From Sycobia sp. Sy_11 (lineage: Eukaryota; Arthropoda; Insecta; Hymenoptera; Epichrysomallidae): a DNA stretch of 64,000 nucleotides. The stretch's first letter is position 1. Every line of letters starts with the position of its first letter. Shown in pieces: positions 12,062 through 26,469 of this stretch. Where the stretch lies: positions 7,276,001 to 7,340,000 of the forward strand of contig JACCIC010000004.1 in the NCBI GenBank assembly GCA_018907035.1, written 5' to 3'. The translations under genes were made by a program, and so were the position numbers. Under the pieces are notes generated by a model that had not been told where the DNA came from, did no database searches, and saw only the letters and a program-made list of their open reading frames with translations.

Positions 12062-12199
12062 TAATACATGTACGGTATATATCGTACGTGCATGTACGTA
12101 TTTTTCCGCGTACGATACAAATACAGCTGAAATGTAGTAGTAGAATTTTTAAAGTTACAATTGCATCGCATCGATGTAGGAAGTTACGAGTTTATTTTA

Positions 12200-12207
12200 T
12201 ACACACA

Positions 12208-12239
<32 letters not shown>
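12200..12239. repeat. (CA)n microsatellite
   Basis: About 20 CA units with one CC interruption. Confidence 0.95.
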
Positions 12240-13230
12240 ACTCGACTCTCTTTTCGAAGTTTGAAACTTTCGACCGGTTAATATCGAAAGTTGCTTTACA
12301 CGTGATGAGAGTCGAGTGTCTTTTATAATTCACTCATGCGCAAATCTTTATCTACTTTTATCTGAGGTAATATTTTCTACTTCATTTATCATATTTTAGT
12401 TATTGCTAATTTTATTGTTATACTATATGGGACAGCCTAAATGTGATTGTTTTCGCTGGCGAATCGGTAATAAGCAGGAAAATTAGTGTATAAAGGTTGT
12501 TTGTATTTTGAAAATTTGCAGCTCGTACAAACAACCAGAATTTACGATTTTTATGGACATACCACAATAAGTTGAGCAATATTTGCTCAAGACATTAACT
12601 CAAGCGTATTATCAACAACAATAAACTAGTTTCAACTCTAAGTTTCAGCCATTTACCTGATGCATTAAGTGCACATATGCATATAATTCTGAGTGACACT
12701 TAACAATACAATAAGAAAATAAAGATCATTAACAGTTTGAAAAATGTTTAGGAAGGTCACGATAATTTTTTTTTGTCTATGTAGAATAAGAAACATGTTT
12801 ATACATATAATAAAATGAAGTAGTATTGTTTTGCCGAAATTCTACAAATATGTTATAAGTTCTTTTAAAAAGAAAATGCAAAATATCACGTATTCCCTCT
12901 TGTTTTACTTTATATTACATACTGAAAAGGTAGTGAGAGAACTTTACTTGCAATAATTGTTTTGAAAAAAATTGTGCGACTTATCAACTACTGCGGATAC
13001 GTATTTTCCTTTTTAAGGAAAACGAAATCGCGTTATCTAATCTTTGTTTACGATATTTGCAATTTCTTGTATTGCATCGGTGTTACATTATTTTCCTAGA
13101 TCATTTCGATTTTTTTCGAAGAATATTTACATAATTTTAAATAATTAAAACCATTTAAATAATAATCACGGTTTCATTTTCTTTTTACGAGATAGTTTAT
13201 TGTAGTTTAAATGTCATCAACACACATAGA

Positions 13231-13267
<37 letters not shown>

Positions 13268-16200
13268 ATTCTTCTTCTATTTCTTCTTCATCGCATGTAA
13301 TACTTTTTGTTGTACATATATTGATTAAAAAAATTTCATTTTCATTTTCGTCGTCTTCATCCTACACTTATACCTCCTCATGTCACTTAATTCTATATGA
13401 CAAATGTAACTAATGTATATTATATTATATGATACTATGAATTTATAAATTGTAGATTCTGTTTTTTGTTATTCCATCCATTTAAATGTTGTATATAAGA
13501 CGATAAATATTTCTAGATTACATTTTCTCGTCGCATTGGTGGATTCGGGTATGTTGAAAACCTTTTTCGCGCACAGTATAGAGCGTGGGTGGCTATGCCT
13601 AATCAATATCAGACAAGGTCAAATAAACCGGTGCTAATTATCACGTAATGCTTCGGTTACGTACGGAGCTCCTAATGCGCTACAAATACATCTACACACG
13701 CGCGAAGACACAAATTACTCTAAAAAATTCGAATTGTAAATCTAGACTATTACTAAGTATTAGTATGAGTATAACTTATCTAAACTAAGAAAGAGTTAAA
13801 CAAATTTTTAACTTCCGCATGAAAAATAAGTAATATATATACTTTTGAATGATCTTTCAATGTCTAAATCAGAGGTTTTAGCGAAGGTTTGAGACCTAAT
13901 TATTTATTGTATAACAATTACAGTAGTTAATGCAAATGATGCAATAAGTGAATTTTTTCTTTAATTTTCCTCTTATTGTTAATTATTACGTATTTCAATA
14001 CTTATCGTAAGTTTATTTCTAAAATTATCTCTTATAGAATGCATACAATGACTTCCGAAGTTTTATAAACGAGCTAGAAGAAAGTTAAAGTAAAGGTGTT
14101 ATGAAGGAAGAATAAATTATAAAAGAAAAAAACATATTTTAATTTTACAGTCATAAGGAAATTCCGGACAAAATTTACATGGACGCATACTTATTTCCGA
14201 TTGCTTTCCTTTTGCAAGTATGTTTGTAACCTTGAATGTTGAAAGAAACGAAGAAAAAATGCGGATCAGCTAACTGATACTACAAATCAATTACTGCTAA
14301 AACCTACGTCTTTTGTGTAACTTGGGCGATCTGTCTCCATCTAAATCTCTCATTTCCTCATTACCCGACAATATATCAACCCTATAATACGTTACTTTTC
14401 TATACGATCGACCTATCCTTGCTTTGGATTCTCGCAATGATTCGTGCTGTCTGCTCATATATCTTGCCTCAATTACAATAGTCGACGGGTCGACCTTCGC
14501 GTCGCTAGTTCCTCGCGAAAAGCTTTTGTATACAGGGAAGAAGAGGGGGCATGATTTCGTAGGACTTCGTAATCGCCTCCTGACCTTTCGGTCAACTAGT
14601 CAAAGTGCGTCAATTAACAGTTCTTTTTCTACTTCTTCTAGATTTACCTTCCAAGGTTTTTTGAAGGGACATGTCGTTTATGTAGATTAGGTTGGATTTT
14701 ATACGGTTTTTTTACATAACGATATAGAATAACAAATAAGTGACAATTCAACTTTAAAGAATTGGAATTTCTCATAGCAATTCCATTAAAAAAATTTATC
14801 TTGCGTAGAGAACTATCTATAGATAAACGCGCTGAAAAAAAGTGCCAATGTATTGGTGTTCTGACAGAAAACGATAATACAGTAATTATATAGCAAATTA
14901 GAAAACTAATTCAATTTACTTACAATGCCATTCTAGAATAAGGTTAAACTTTTTGTATAGAGGTTATGTAAGTCCCGATCAATTAGGTTTCATTTGAAAA
15001 GTAGAATCAAAAATTTTTTATACAAGTTTTAATATTTGAATTAGGTAATGATAATAACTTTTTGGTCAAATCAGTGGTGGCATGATTGTCCAGATCTGAA
15101 GCGCCATATAAAAGTTTTAAGATGTTTCCTAAATCAATATAGACTTTCTAGTGAACATCCAAAGTATAATTTTCATCAAAAAATTGAACGTTGAGATCTG
15201 AAATTGATCGATGATTTTGGAATCAGATTGGCGTTAATATGAATCCATACTTATTAGTTTAATATCGTTCAAATCTCACTTTAATGTTGATAATATTATT
15301 ATTGTGTATGCATTTATTATTGAATTACGAAACCAAAACTAACGCCATATATAGTTACGAATGTATTTTCATTCGTAATTTTAAGTGAAATACATGCATC
15401 TAACTATTTTAACAAAAGACTATGCGCATTCTAATAATTATTTATGAGATTAATTGGAATGAAAGTTCCAGTCCAATAAAGTTTCATGCGAAAGAAACAT
15501 TTTAATGAGATTGAAGATGTCTCGAATATTTATGAGTTTTACGCACCTAAAACCGGACGCATTATAGCTATTCCAAATGCAACGTCGTGAAAGCTTTTTA
15601 TGTCGATCCTAGATACATAGTGTTAGTTTATACATAAATATTTCAATGCGTCAAAAATTAACCGTATTTCCAATTTATTCGAACTATGTGTAAATAAAAT
15701 ATCTAATTCTGTATTATATTCTGAATGTATGATTTATAGTTAACTTGAGGTATACACTTGGATTTACCGCGATGCGGATCATAAATTTCACTAGATTAAT
15801 ATATTTTAGTATATAAGCATGAACCAATCGAAAGAATTTCATAGCTTCATTGTCTATATAAGGGAAAAAAATACTTCAACGTTTCTACTTTCCAAGACAG
15901 ACTTTCAATACGGTTTTGGATTTCCCTCTATCTACTATTTCGTACAATATGCTGGCATATTATAAAAGTAAGCGGAAGCAAACTGGAATCTATACCGTGC
16001 GCAGGTGTATTTACAAACAAAATAGATTTTGCTAAAATTATTGCCTATAGCTTTTGGATTTTATTGCCCACTCAAAACCGAGAGATTCACTGTTGCAAAG
16101 GTACTAAAATTTACCGTTGGACTTTTTAAAATTCGCGCTTTTCAAAATCGAACGCTACTACGATATTACTATACAGAACCTTTGCAAAGAGAACAGTATT

Positions 16201-17780
16201 AAAAAAATGTCGACGTTCCGATGAAAAAAAAATCCAGGATACTGTATTATATACTTTCGTTTCGTCTATACAAAAATTTAGTGCCTGTATGCGGAACAAG
16301 GGCGATTTCCACGATATACGTGTATATATAGAGTATTTTTTCCCTCTCTATATCGCTCTCTTCACGAGGAGAGAAAGTTTAAGAGCTTTATGTTAAAAAA
16401 TCTAACATTGGGTCAAAAAAACAAAGAGAGAGGGAGAGAGATCTTCGGACTTGGATAATGTATTTGCAACGAGTGCGTAATTATAGTTTACATTCATACT
16501 GGTCTGTTTATAAGTATATGAAATACAGAATAGTACACGCGACGAAAACGGTATTAGCGAAGCAGAAAAAGCGCTATATTGGATACGATGAAGATTTAGA
16601 TGCACCAATCGAAATCCTTGTTTAATTATTATGCGGATTTGTTTTATCAAAAATTTGAAGATTCTGAGATCCAAAGCTTCTTAACTCTTAATCGATTTAA
16701 ACTAACATTCGACAGGTTTAGGTAAGCTTTTATTCGTGCAATTTTTTGCAGAATTTTGAAGAAATGCTATTTTATACTTCTTTAAATAGCTAACAAAGAA
16801 GTTGGTCAAACATTTGCAAGAATTCTTTAACTTTTTCGTAATCTGAAAACAATACATGGTTTTCTTTTTTGTTTTTTTAAGGACCTCAAAATGCAGACTT
16901 TATGGCAAGTTAAACATTTTATTATAAAAATTCTTTAACTTTCTAAATCTTAGACGATCTGCAATAATAATTCCTTAATCATTCGTCAGAGAACTGAGTC
17001 GTTACTTTATGCGGATGAGAAAAGTTTCGACTTTAAAATTTAATTGTTGGCATAAAACTTTGGTTCTAGGATAAGCGAGTAAAATTTTCTAAAGTAACCT
17101 TACTAATCGACTATTATGTGAGTATAAAAAATGAAGAACTTTTTTCTCATACTCTATAATCCACAAATATTTTAATAATTTTAACCTCTTAACAGAGAAA
17201 ACTGGCAATCATCATAATTGTACTCAATCTGAAAATGATATTTATTAATATATTTTAATCGAAAACAATTAAATATATTTCTCGTCTTCGTTACTAAACT
17301 TAAAACATGAAAAATGTATAAAATTTAGTTTACATGAATTTAATTTACGTATAAATTTAATTTACATTTACTACTCAATGAAATTAGTGATTTTTGAATC
17401 GATAAAGAAATAAGGCGCATACAGAGTGCTATATGCATTCCCAGAAAATCCACTTTACTCATATGTGATCGCACTACTACACAACCAGTGTATTAAATCA
17501 TAAAATAGCATGCAATTTTACAATAATCACAACTCATTTTAACGAAGCAGTTCATCAAAGTCACGCATATGGATAATTGCTACTGCTGCAACGTTCAGAG
17601 CAACGAATTTAACGTATTTCTTCGTGTCCATAAACTTGTTCTTAGAAGAAAAAAAAACCAAAGCATACATCATATACAAATATACGAAAATCCAAAAAGG
17701 ACCAACTCGAAAAATGAGAGAGGCTGCTGTCCTAAACTTTTTCTTAACGAGACTCTGCCAGCCCGCTCATGTATATGCTT
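12240..17780. other. long AT-rich spacer
   Basis: Contains a (TC)n array at 13232-13262 and a short AG array at about 16424-16441. No gene, RNA or transposon end is recognised. Scattered 60-90 residue frames have no protein-like features. Confidence 0.45.
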
Positions 17781-17794
17781 ATTAGCATCTTCCA

Positions 17795-17854
17795 TCAGTG
17801 CCTCCATATAGGAAATTTGTTCTCGGGTTAACGGTGCGCAGCACACAGCACGCG

Positions 17855-17900
<46 letters not shown>

Positions 17901-17976
17901 AATAACGATGTCGGAGCTATATGGAGTCTGAGTGTGCTACATTCTCGCGAGCCGCTGGCCCACATTACAAGCCTCG

Positions 17977-18007
<31 letters not shown>

Positions 18008-18012
18008 CCCTT
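17795..18012. promoter_or_regulatory. GA/TC-rich island, promoter-like
   Basis: A (GA)n array at about 17858-17897 and a (TC)n-rich run at about 17976-18012 flank a short balanced-composition segment. Purine/pyrimidine mirror tracts like this are common in insect promoters (GAGA-type sites), but no gene start is visible beside it. Confidence 0.25.
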
Positions 18013-18019
18013 CCTCGGC

Positions 18020-18950
18020 ACGCCTACTCGCGTAAAAGAGAAAAAGCTATAAGAACTGATGAGGTGGAACTTCCTAAACGCTGCTGCCTGTCATTCGTGA
18101 ATATTATCGAAGAATTTTGGGATATACACAAATTTATTTCTCGGAAGAGAGTGAAGTAGAATTCTCTCTTTTGTAGGTTACTCGAAAGGTATTTTGAGCT
18201 ATATAGTCGAGTTAGACGTTTGATAGACGAATTAGTGGGTCGTTAAGTTAAGCAGGTCCGATTGCCTCTAACTACACGATTCGGAAGAAATTCTCTTGGT
18301 AGGTATATAAAAAGCAGTATAAAAGTAACAAAGGCCATATAGCGATAGGATATACTTTTTATATACATAGCTCAAGTATGACAATTATAATACGAGATAT
18401 TATATAATTACAGCTGTAACTAGGTTGTTGAAGAAATATGCCTTGCTTTAGTTAAAAGAATAATAACTATAGAAAATACAAGACATACTAAGTATGTAAA
18501 AGAAAACAGGTAGCTTTCTGGTCTTTAACGCATTATTTATTAACTTTAACCAATCTTAATTAGAACGTTCAAGAATTCAAATTTAAAACTCTTTATTTTG
18601 AATAAAAAATTTCACACAATTCTTGCAACAATATAAACAAGAGACACGAGCATCCTGATTCTGCATAAGTGACATAAATGCTCAATTTTTAATATAAATA
18701 GTAATTAAAATGGTAATGAAATGCCGGTGAATCGAAAATGTATAGATGCCTACTATCTAAAAAAAGAATTGTCGACTAGACATTTTGTCAGTAATTGGTA
18801 CATTAATTGCTAATCTTCTCTGCCGAAGGACAATAATCGATACGGCTCGGTTGGCTCGCCGGGCTTTTTCACTTGCTGCAATCGCTCTCGCGTACAGGAG
18901 AGATAATCCACCGACGTACATTCGTGAAATTGTATAGTTGCATATATAGT
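18020..18950. other. spacer
   Basis: Nothing recognised. Confidence 0.4.
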
Positions 18951-18954
18951 ACAG

Positions 18955-18955
<1 letters not shown>

Positions 18956-19006
<51 letters not shown>
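18956..19006. repeat. (TA)n microsatellite
   Basis: About 25 TA units. Confidence 0.95.
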
Positions 19007-19008
<2 letters not shown>

Positions 19009-19422
19009 GCCAACGATAGACGTCGGAAATTGACATGCTCCAAAGATGAGGAGAAAGTAACGTTGTAAACGATGGGACGCTGGTTTCCCGATTTTGATTT
19101 TGAATAATATGCGATCGATTCTGATTTATGAAACTGGATAGATAATCTGAAGTGTTATTGGGCAAAATTTTTATGTGTGCAGTTTCAGATACGCTTATTA
19201 AAAATCTTTTCTTCTATTTACTGATATAAGGTCCCTGATATTTAAATACCGATAACTCTGACTAAATGTTCAATATTTTGTGTACCATTCATAAAATTTC
19301 TTAAACAACAGTAGAACCAAAAATTGAATAGAAACATTATACCTATTTGATTTTATGTTAAAATAATTCTCTAAAGTTTAATGTACATATATTATATATA
19401 TATAATCTATATTATAAATAGT

Positions 19423-19423
<1 letters not shown>

Positions 19424-19467
<44 letters not shown>
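19424..19467. repeat. (TA)n microsatellite
   Basis: About 21 TA units within a wider TA-rich block (19383-19510). Confidence 0.95.
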
Positions 19468-19470
<3 letters not shown>

Positions 19471-19509
19471 CCATATATATCTATAATTATATATAATCTA
19501 TAAATATTA

Positions 19510-22500
19510 TTAATAAAAATAAAGAGTACCTTTTACACATTTACAAAGATTAAAATAAGAATAAAAAAATAGTTTTTTAAAAATTTACAGATAATAAAAA
19601 TAATTAGTTCTTTTTATTTTCGAACTGTGTTGATTTGCGAGTTTTTTCATTATCTTAGTAATTTTAATTAAACTAAAATGTGGGGAACTAATGAAATTCA
19701 CGTGATTGTCGCAATTAAAATAGTTCAAAGTAAAAGCTTTAAATATTTTAATAAAATAGCTTGTCTTTAAATCAAGCTTTAAATAAATAAATAGAATATG
19801 CCGTTTAAGCGTGCATCGTTCACTAATTCGAAGTAATTTTGAGTTTTCATTTTAAATATTACTTACACTTTTCTCTACGATTCATAGAATATAAGCTTAG
19901 AATCAGTTTATCATATAATTCTTATTAAAATTATGAGTTAATTAAAAAAATATAGCAATAATATAGAATAAATAACACTTTAAGGTAAATTTCACTATAG
20001 TTAATATTCTTTTCGTCATATAGTTTTTGAAAAAATAATTTAACTATTAACTTCTAAATAGCTAACTTTCTTTTTTATCGTGACTGTTCTGTAAGAAATC
20101 TATATAAAATACAGTGTTTTCTTACAAGAAAATGTCATTTGAAGAACAGTGTTTTATTTTTCATTTGCATTCCAATTTTTTTTCTCAATTAGTTTTTACA
20201 CCCTATTGTACGATTTTAAAAGTATATTTAACAAAATACAGTAGTCGATATAGTTTTTAATTAAAAAACAAAACAAGTTTCTTTAAAGATTAGGTTGTTA
20301 ATTGGATTGATAATGAAAATTGTGATTCTTTGGATGCGATTAAGGGAATTCAAATGGAAATCTCCAAGACGTCATAGAGATCTCTCAATACTTGCTGTAA
20401 TTTTTTGCAGCCTTGTGTTGGAAAAGATATCAGACACATATACGGCACTTTCAGTATCTCTGTATTCACTCTTTCATTAGTAACTTGAACGTATCTATTT
20501 ATTTTACGACAAGTGTCCAATTTACAGATTATTTTTAGTTTTCAATCGTTAAAAAGTTTCAGATTTCACATATTTCTATTTATAGGAATTGATTCATGAA
20601 AATTTCTACATCCCTTAAAGATTAGTTTCTAAATCTTTTAGAAATTTCAAGCTCGTTGCGAAGTTTTTTATCCAAATTGGTATTGGACACTGTTTTATTT
20701 ATAAATATGAAATCAATTAACCATTGGTTGTTTATTTTACAAATAATATAGTATTTTTGAAAAGGCAAAGAGTTAGGTATCTGAGATTATGCACTGAAAA
20801 AGCCAGTCTCATCGCTTAGAGAAATATACACCTATTTGAAGGAAACTGATTTTATTCCACTGGCCATGGGAGAAAGTTTATAAAAGAGCAGCCAGTGTTC
20901 ACAAAATAAGACGAGAAAGTTTCGCATCGTTAATTTTCTTACTTATTGAAGCAAATAGATCAGTAATTGCATTGGGGCGACAGTAGTAAATAAATTGCAT
21001 GAATACATTGCATCCGATATGTTTTACCAAATCATTTATCTCGAATTTCAAAAGTAGCACAATCTCGCATAATAATGCAAAACCTTTTGAATCAATGATC
21101 AGCTACATACAAGTATGTATAGGGAACCAAAATCAAAACATTCTTTAATTGGAGAACATTGCATACAGATTGTCTAAAAACGTTACAAGACAAAATATAC
21201 AAATAAAGATTTTTGTCAAAGATTACAGAAAATCAAATCTGCTTTGCTTATTCTATAGACACAATATTATTATAAATCAATGAATCGTATTGAGGAAATT
21301 TTTTCTTAAGTATTGAAATTACTTGAAAATAAATTTATATTGAAAGGTTATCATAATATTAAACATAATTACCATTATTGTTATTATAATATATTCATTT
21401 TTAGGTTAATATTCTTATTAACCTGAACATGAAACGTTAACCATTAGCTAATATTAATATTATTAACCATTTTTTGGTTTGCTTAAGCTAATGAGCAGTA
21501 TCACGTTGAACTGAAAAATAAGCAATAATCAAAGAATAGATACGTCCAAAGAATAAATAACTAGATTATGATAAGCATCGACATCTTCATTAATATTTTT
21601 TAATACAGTTAAAATATATTCTGACATAGCTGCTCCACCTAGCTATATATGAAGGTTTATCAAATTTGCTTTCACTTGAGAAAGCTGGAATACCTTGACG
21701 TACGTCCGATATATTATAAGTGTGTTGCGTTTATAAATGCGTCTAATTAATAATATTTTTGCTACTCGTCTTCGTTGCAATTAATTTTAATTCATTTGCC
21801 AAAGTTTCAAAAAAATCACGAATGAATAAAAAGCCTGTATCGTACATCGTTCTTTTTTATGTAGCTGAATTATTTCATAAAATGTCACCGCGTGGATTGA
21901 AATTCCTACGATCAACGTCTCCTGACGTACGTTGAATGAAATTTTTTTTCTCGGGATCGGAATTATGCCTGAGATACAATGCACGTTGAAGAGAATGGAC
22001 CAGAGACACTATACGTGTATAACTGTACTCATATAGATTGACTTTCTTACTACATTCCAATCTCGAAACATTTAACGTGATTTTTCGTCTCTTGGTATAA
22101 AATACGACCCAGTAATGATGTATAAATTGACTTTAAACCTTACCCAAGGTAACTAATCAATTTCCTCATCCATATTGAAATTGATTATTACTATACATTA
22201 CCGAATTAACAGATTATTCTTTATAATGATAATACGACTAATAAATATTCAATTTATTCTCCAGTGAAAAAAGAAACGAATTTACGAAAAACGATGACTG
22301 TGTTTCAGGTTTGTAATTCTATTCCTATTCTATTACAATGTTCAGGCAACTGTTAATTTTTCGGCAGGTTATAAGAAATAATTCAAGATTAGAGAAAAAT
22401 TATCCGTTGGGAGATTTCAAATTGACCTATATTAACACTTTTCTCAAGTACGTATCGAAACCAATTGTTACATGTTACATTTGTAAGAAGAGTAACGTAC

Positions 22501-23090
22501 AGGCCTTCCTATACAAAGTTATATCAGAAAAAAGATACATTATAATCATGCAATTCATTATTCATTATCGTGCAAAAAATAAATCCGTTCGATAACGCGC
22601 TTCTTGACAACTGAGATTTACACAGTCATTTGCATCGATAACATTTCTATTCATGCGCGAGCCGCTTATCATTTTCTTACGATGTATGACAAAAACAAAA
22701 CTAGCAAAAAGTAAAGTATATCAGATTAAAATAATTATCGAATTAAATTTAGCTGGCATCAATTTTGTTTAATATCATAGGTTAAGACACACATACGCAC
22801 ACACAAGCACGCACGCACGCACGCACACGAGTTAGTATTTAAAGTTTATGGATCATTTAAAAATATACATTTCGTTCTGTATTTTTAAAATAAACCAGTG
22901 CAGTACTCCAATATCGAAGAGATTAGGAAAAAAAAAGAAGATAGAGGATTCATTTTTGAATGTATATAAAAAACAAAGACTTGAATATATATTTGTTTCA
23001 CATAATACTCATTAAAAGTTTCAATCGATCTAATTAGACAAAGCAGCCAGGCGAACAACACCTTTTCAAAATTCACCCCTCGAACTACCT
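19510..23090. other. AT-rich spacer
   Basis: No gene is recognised. Minus-strand frames at 21787-22060 and a plus-strand frame at 22338-22595 show no family features or splice context. Confidence 0.4.
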
Positions 23091-23099
23091 TGTCAAAGT

Positions 23100-23232
23100 T
23101 TTCGCACGCGCGTTACCAGCTGGCTCTCTATATTATATACAGTAAATTCTCCGTCACGTATACGCGGCCTCTCGCGCCACGGCGCGGCGCAGCAATTATA
23201 CACACACACACACACACACACGCACACACACG

Positions 23233-23274
<42 letters not shown>

Positions 23275-23760
23275 GTGTATGTGTGTGCGCGCGCGCGTAT
23301 GTGCACCGTGCGAGAAACCAAGCTTTCTGTGCACACTGTATACTATGCAGTGCAGCGCGTGCGCCGCGCGCGCGATTCCGCGGGAGGGTGGGGGGGGGGA
23401 GGCAGAAGAAAAGCCGCGCCGCTACAGCGCTGTAATGACGGCTTCCGCGTCGATATAGAAAGTATAAACGCATGTGCATGTGTATGTGCGTTTACGCGGG
23501 CACGCTTGCGGAGATCACGTTAAAGGAGCCGACCTTTCCCGCGCGATGTGTAGTATGGGGTAAGGGGCAGGGGAAGACGGGGAGATCGAATGTTCTCCCG
23601 GTTGACGCTTGGCGCTTTTCCGATAAATTGCCCGCTGCGGTACAGCGTACCTGTGTACATCGGGGCAAGCGCTCTCTCTCTCTCTCTCTCCCTCCCTCGC
23701 TCTCCCCACGATGATGATATTTCTATCTGTATATACAATGCGGGGGGCGTCGAGAGGAGC
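23100..23760. promoter_or_regulatory. CpG-rich island with CA and CT arrays
   Basis: Marked rise in G+C and CpG against the flanks, with (CA)n at about 23199-23234, (CT)n at about 23236-23272, an alternating GTGTGTGCGCGCGCG tract at about 23279-23298, a G9 run at about 23391-23399 and a second CT array near 23672. Many overlapping frames in both strands are arginine- or serine-rich products of low complexity, not genes. Probably a promoter or first-exon region of a gene whose coding exons were not recognised; direction unknown. Confidence 0.35.
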
Positions 23761-23769
23761 TGATTGCCC

Positions 23770-26140
23770 TTGAAACGGGAAAGAGGTCATGGATATATTC
23801 CCTCTTTTTTCTCTCCTGGGTTAATTTCTTATATCGAGGAACAGAGCAATGAATGATTCGAACAGTACAAGGAAAAGATGAGAAAAAAAAAACGAATTTT
23901 TATGGATGACGTAGTGAAATACGTTATAATTGTTATATATTCCTGTTAAAAAGATTCTGATCATGAGCATTAAACTGCATTGTACATCATTAAGCATATA
24001 CTGTGTATCTTTAAAATCAATGATTTAGAACCTGCAATAAATTGTAGATCAACCCGAAGTCGCGTAATAGCCTGAAATATATATATATATCTTAAAATAC
24101 GATACGGCCGGTAAAGCGACAATATAGGTACGGTCAAGTATTCCGTATAATTTCAAAGATACTGAGTGATTTTTTTCTTTTTTTATATGTATATTGAGCT
24201 CTTCATCCGTAAATATGATAAAAAGGTAACAATAATGTAAACATTTTTTGCGACTATAAACAATAACAGATAATTGATGTTTTTATGTGCCAATTTTTAG
24301 GCGATGAAAATCATCCAAAATATTTCTTCCGCGTGCAACGATCGCATTCAATCTTAATCTATTCAATGGGCGCGAATAAATTATTCTGTTCACTAACAAA
24401 AGCTTTTAATCAGTCTCATTAAAAAAAAACATTAATTTAGGGAAAAATCAATGGGTGTCCCCCCTAAATACATCAATTCGCCGACAAAAAAGTGCATATC
24501 AAACACTGGAAGAAACTTATATTCTTTATCGGATAAATATTATATTCAAACGAAATAATACAGATACGTAATATAAGTTTTGGCAATATGCCTATATTTT
24601 ATTTACATACAAAACAGCAAATAAACTGTATGCGTTAAAAATCACTAATTATTATTATCATATTGAATTTTCAGATTGCATTATAATTATTTTAAATGTA
24701 TATTTATCTGCGTTTAGATATTTAGAAATAGTCGAAGAGCATTCGAGCTTCTGAAGATCTGCCTTCGTGCAGTACAGTAATTGACTGATGACACGAAGAT
24801 TATTTTGGTATATCTAAAATTATCTTTTATTGTATTATCTAACGCATATTTTAAATCAATTGCTATTCTTCAATCTTATTACAGTATAAATTTACAGACT
24901 ATTTTTTATCAAATTATTTTAACCTGTAGATTATCCCATTTTTAAATATTTTAGACTGCTAATTTCTTAATGAATATAAGTGTCTTATTGTGGAGAAGAG
25001 CTGATGAAAACGATGAATCACAAATTCTATTCAGAATTATATCCCAAAAATAAGAGTTTTTTTTTTAAGTTTGAACGCCTAGCGCTCTTCGATTCTCAAT
25101 ATATAATACTTTCAAACTCACAATATAATAATCTCTACTCTAATTAAATTATATATACTTCTTGATATAACGAAAACCCAATGGAATTTTGTAATAAAAA
25201 TCTTAAAACTCTAACGCCGGATTTGAAGAAAAAATAACATTCCAAGCAAAAAAGCTACAATGAATTTATTATATCCATATAGAGTCATGAAGCTTTTTAC
25301 AGATATTGTTAATTAACACGAGGCCGAAATGAGAAACGTTAACGAGTGATCTTAATCAATTAAAACAATATACTTAATCAACATGTTTACAAATTATCGA
25401 ACATTTATTATTGACAATAATTCAAAACGATACATTTACGGGATTCGTTGCTCATTAAAACTTTTTTACTTGAAAGTTTATTCTTTTTTCTGGTATTACT
25501 GCCTAAACTAGAAATGTTCATTACTTAAAAATTCTTCTATTGAGATAATGCCATCCGTAGAAAATAAGACAGCATTTGATCTTAAAACTTGCTGCTGTCT
25601 TTATAAATAATGACCTCTTCTTGTAAGATGGTGTTGTCTGACATAGGAAGCATTTTTTTAACAAGTCAAACTACACAAGTCATTCAGAACTGTAGGAACA
25701 TTTCAACAAATATTAATTCTATAAATTGCTATATCTTTTTACTGATGTGAGTTCAACTGCCATATTGTAGATAATGATTTCATGTTTACTTGGCACATAA
25801 GAAATCACGTTTGTTTAGTATAACAATTCAAGTTAAACTGTCGGCATTAATAATTCCAACTTTATTTAAGAGAAATTTATACAATGAATTTACAGAAATG
25901 GTGTGTTGAAGATTTGATTTTTATGTTAATTAGAAAGGCTGTTTTTCTCTATACGTGTTTAACGATGATACGTAAATACTATATGTATTCTATCAAACCA
26001 ATAACAGAGCAAAAACTTTTTTTGCCTTTTCTTTCCCCGCTGCACGTTTTTCGCGCGATGTTCGATTCAATTGGTTTCGTTTCGTTTACGCTTCTCGTAA
26101 GAAATATAAGCATGAACGAATAGTCCCGACAGATTTTCTT
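23770..26140. other. AT-rich spacer
   Basis: Nothing recognised apart from short homopolymers. Confidence 0.45.
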
Positions 26141-26144
26141 TTCC

Positions 26145-26464
26145 CTATAAGTCATTGTAATTTTTTTCGTCAACAGCTGCACGGCGCGTTGCAGCAAACC
26201 CTTCTTCCTTTATCTGCCGCTGGAGCAGCAGCTTACGAGTGACAAAGCGATAAGTGTCCAATACGTCACTTGGCTTCAAATCGTATGTAAGGAAAGGAAC
26301 CCGACTATTTGAATCACGTCCAACATATGCAATAGCTTGAAAATGCTCTGGCAGGATGCCTCTTAACGTTGTCGCATCCTCATCGTACAATGACTCCAAT
26401 TCAACGTTTTCGAAAGTATGAGACCTTCCTAAATCCGAACGGTTTGCAGCGTCTGAATTATCGT
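26145..26464 (-). CDS. terminal exon of an unrecognised gene
   Basis: Reading on the minus strand, an open frame runs from an acceptor (CACTTCATAG, just above 26464) to a stop at 26145, about 106 residues. A consensus-like branch point (TACTAAC) lies about 40 bases before the acceptor. The peptide has balanced, non-repetitive composition: an acidic start (ELESLYDEDA), a central part (RGILPEHFQAIAYVGRD, then VPFLTYDLKPSDVLDTYRF) and a charged tail. The first two bases belong to a codon split by the intron. I do not recognise the family. Upstream coding exons should lie at higher coordinates and were not found; the TATA-bearing island at 28 kb on the same strand is a candidate promoter. It could instead be an alternative last exon of the gene beginning at 30.76 kb, but the acceptor phase (1) does not fit that exon's phase-0 donor directly. 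Confidence 0.6.
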
Positions 26465-26469
26465 CTATG

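Noticed and set aside
18228..18260. GTTAAGTTAAGC-type sequence reminiscent of the 5S rRNA internal region
   Set aside because: Only a few bases agree and no 5S-like flanking structure is present.
20295..20480. Plus-strand frame with hydrophobic C-terminus
   Set aside because: Two frames are similarly open, with no family features and no splice or promoter context.
23093..23790. Six mutually overlapping frames in a CpG-rich island
   Set aside because: Low-complexity products of CA, CT and GC-rich sequence on both strands.
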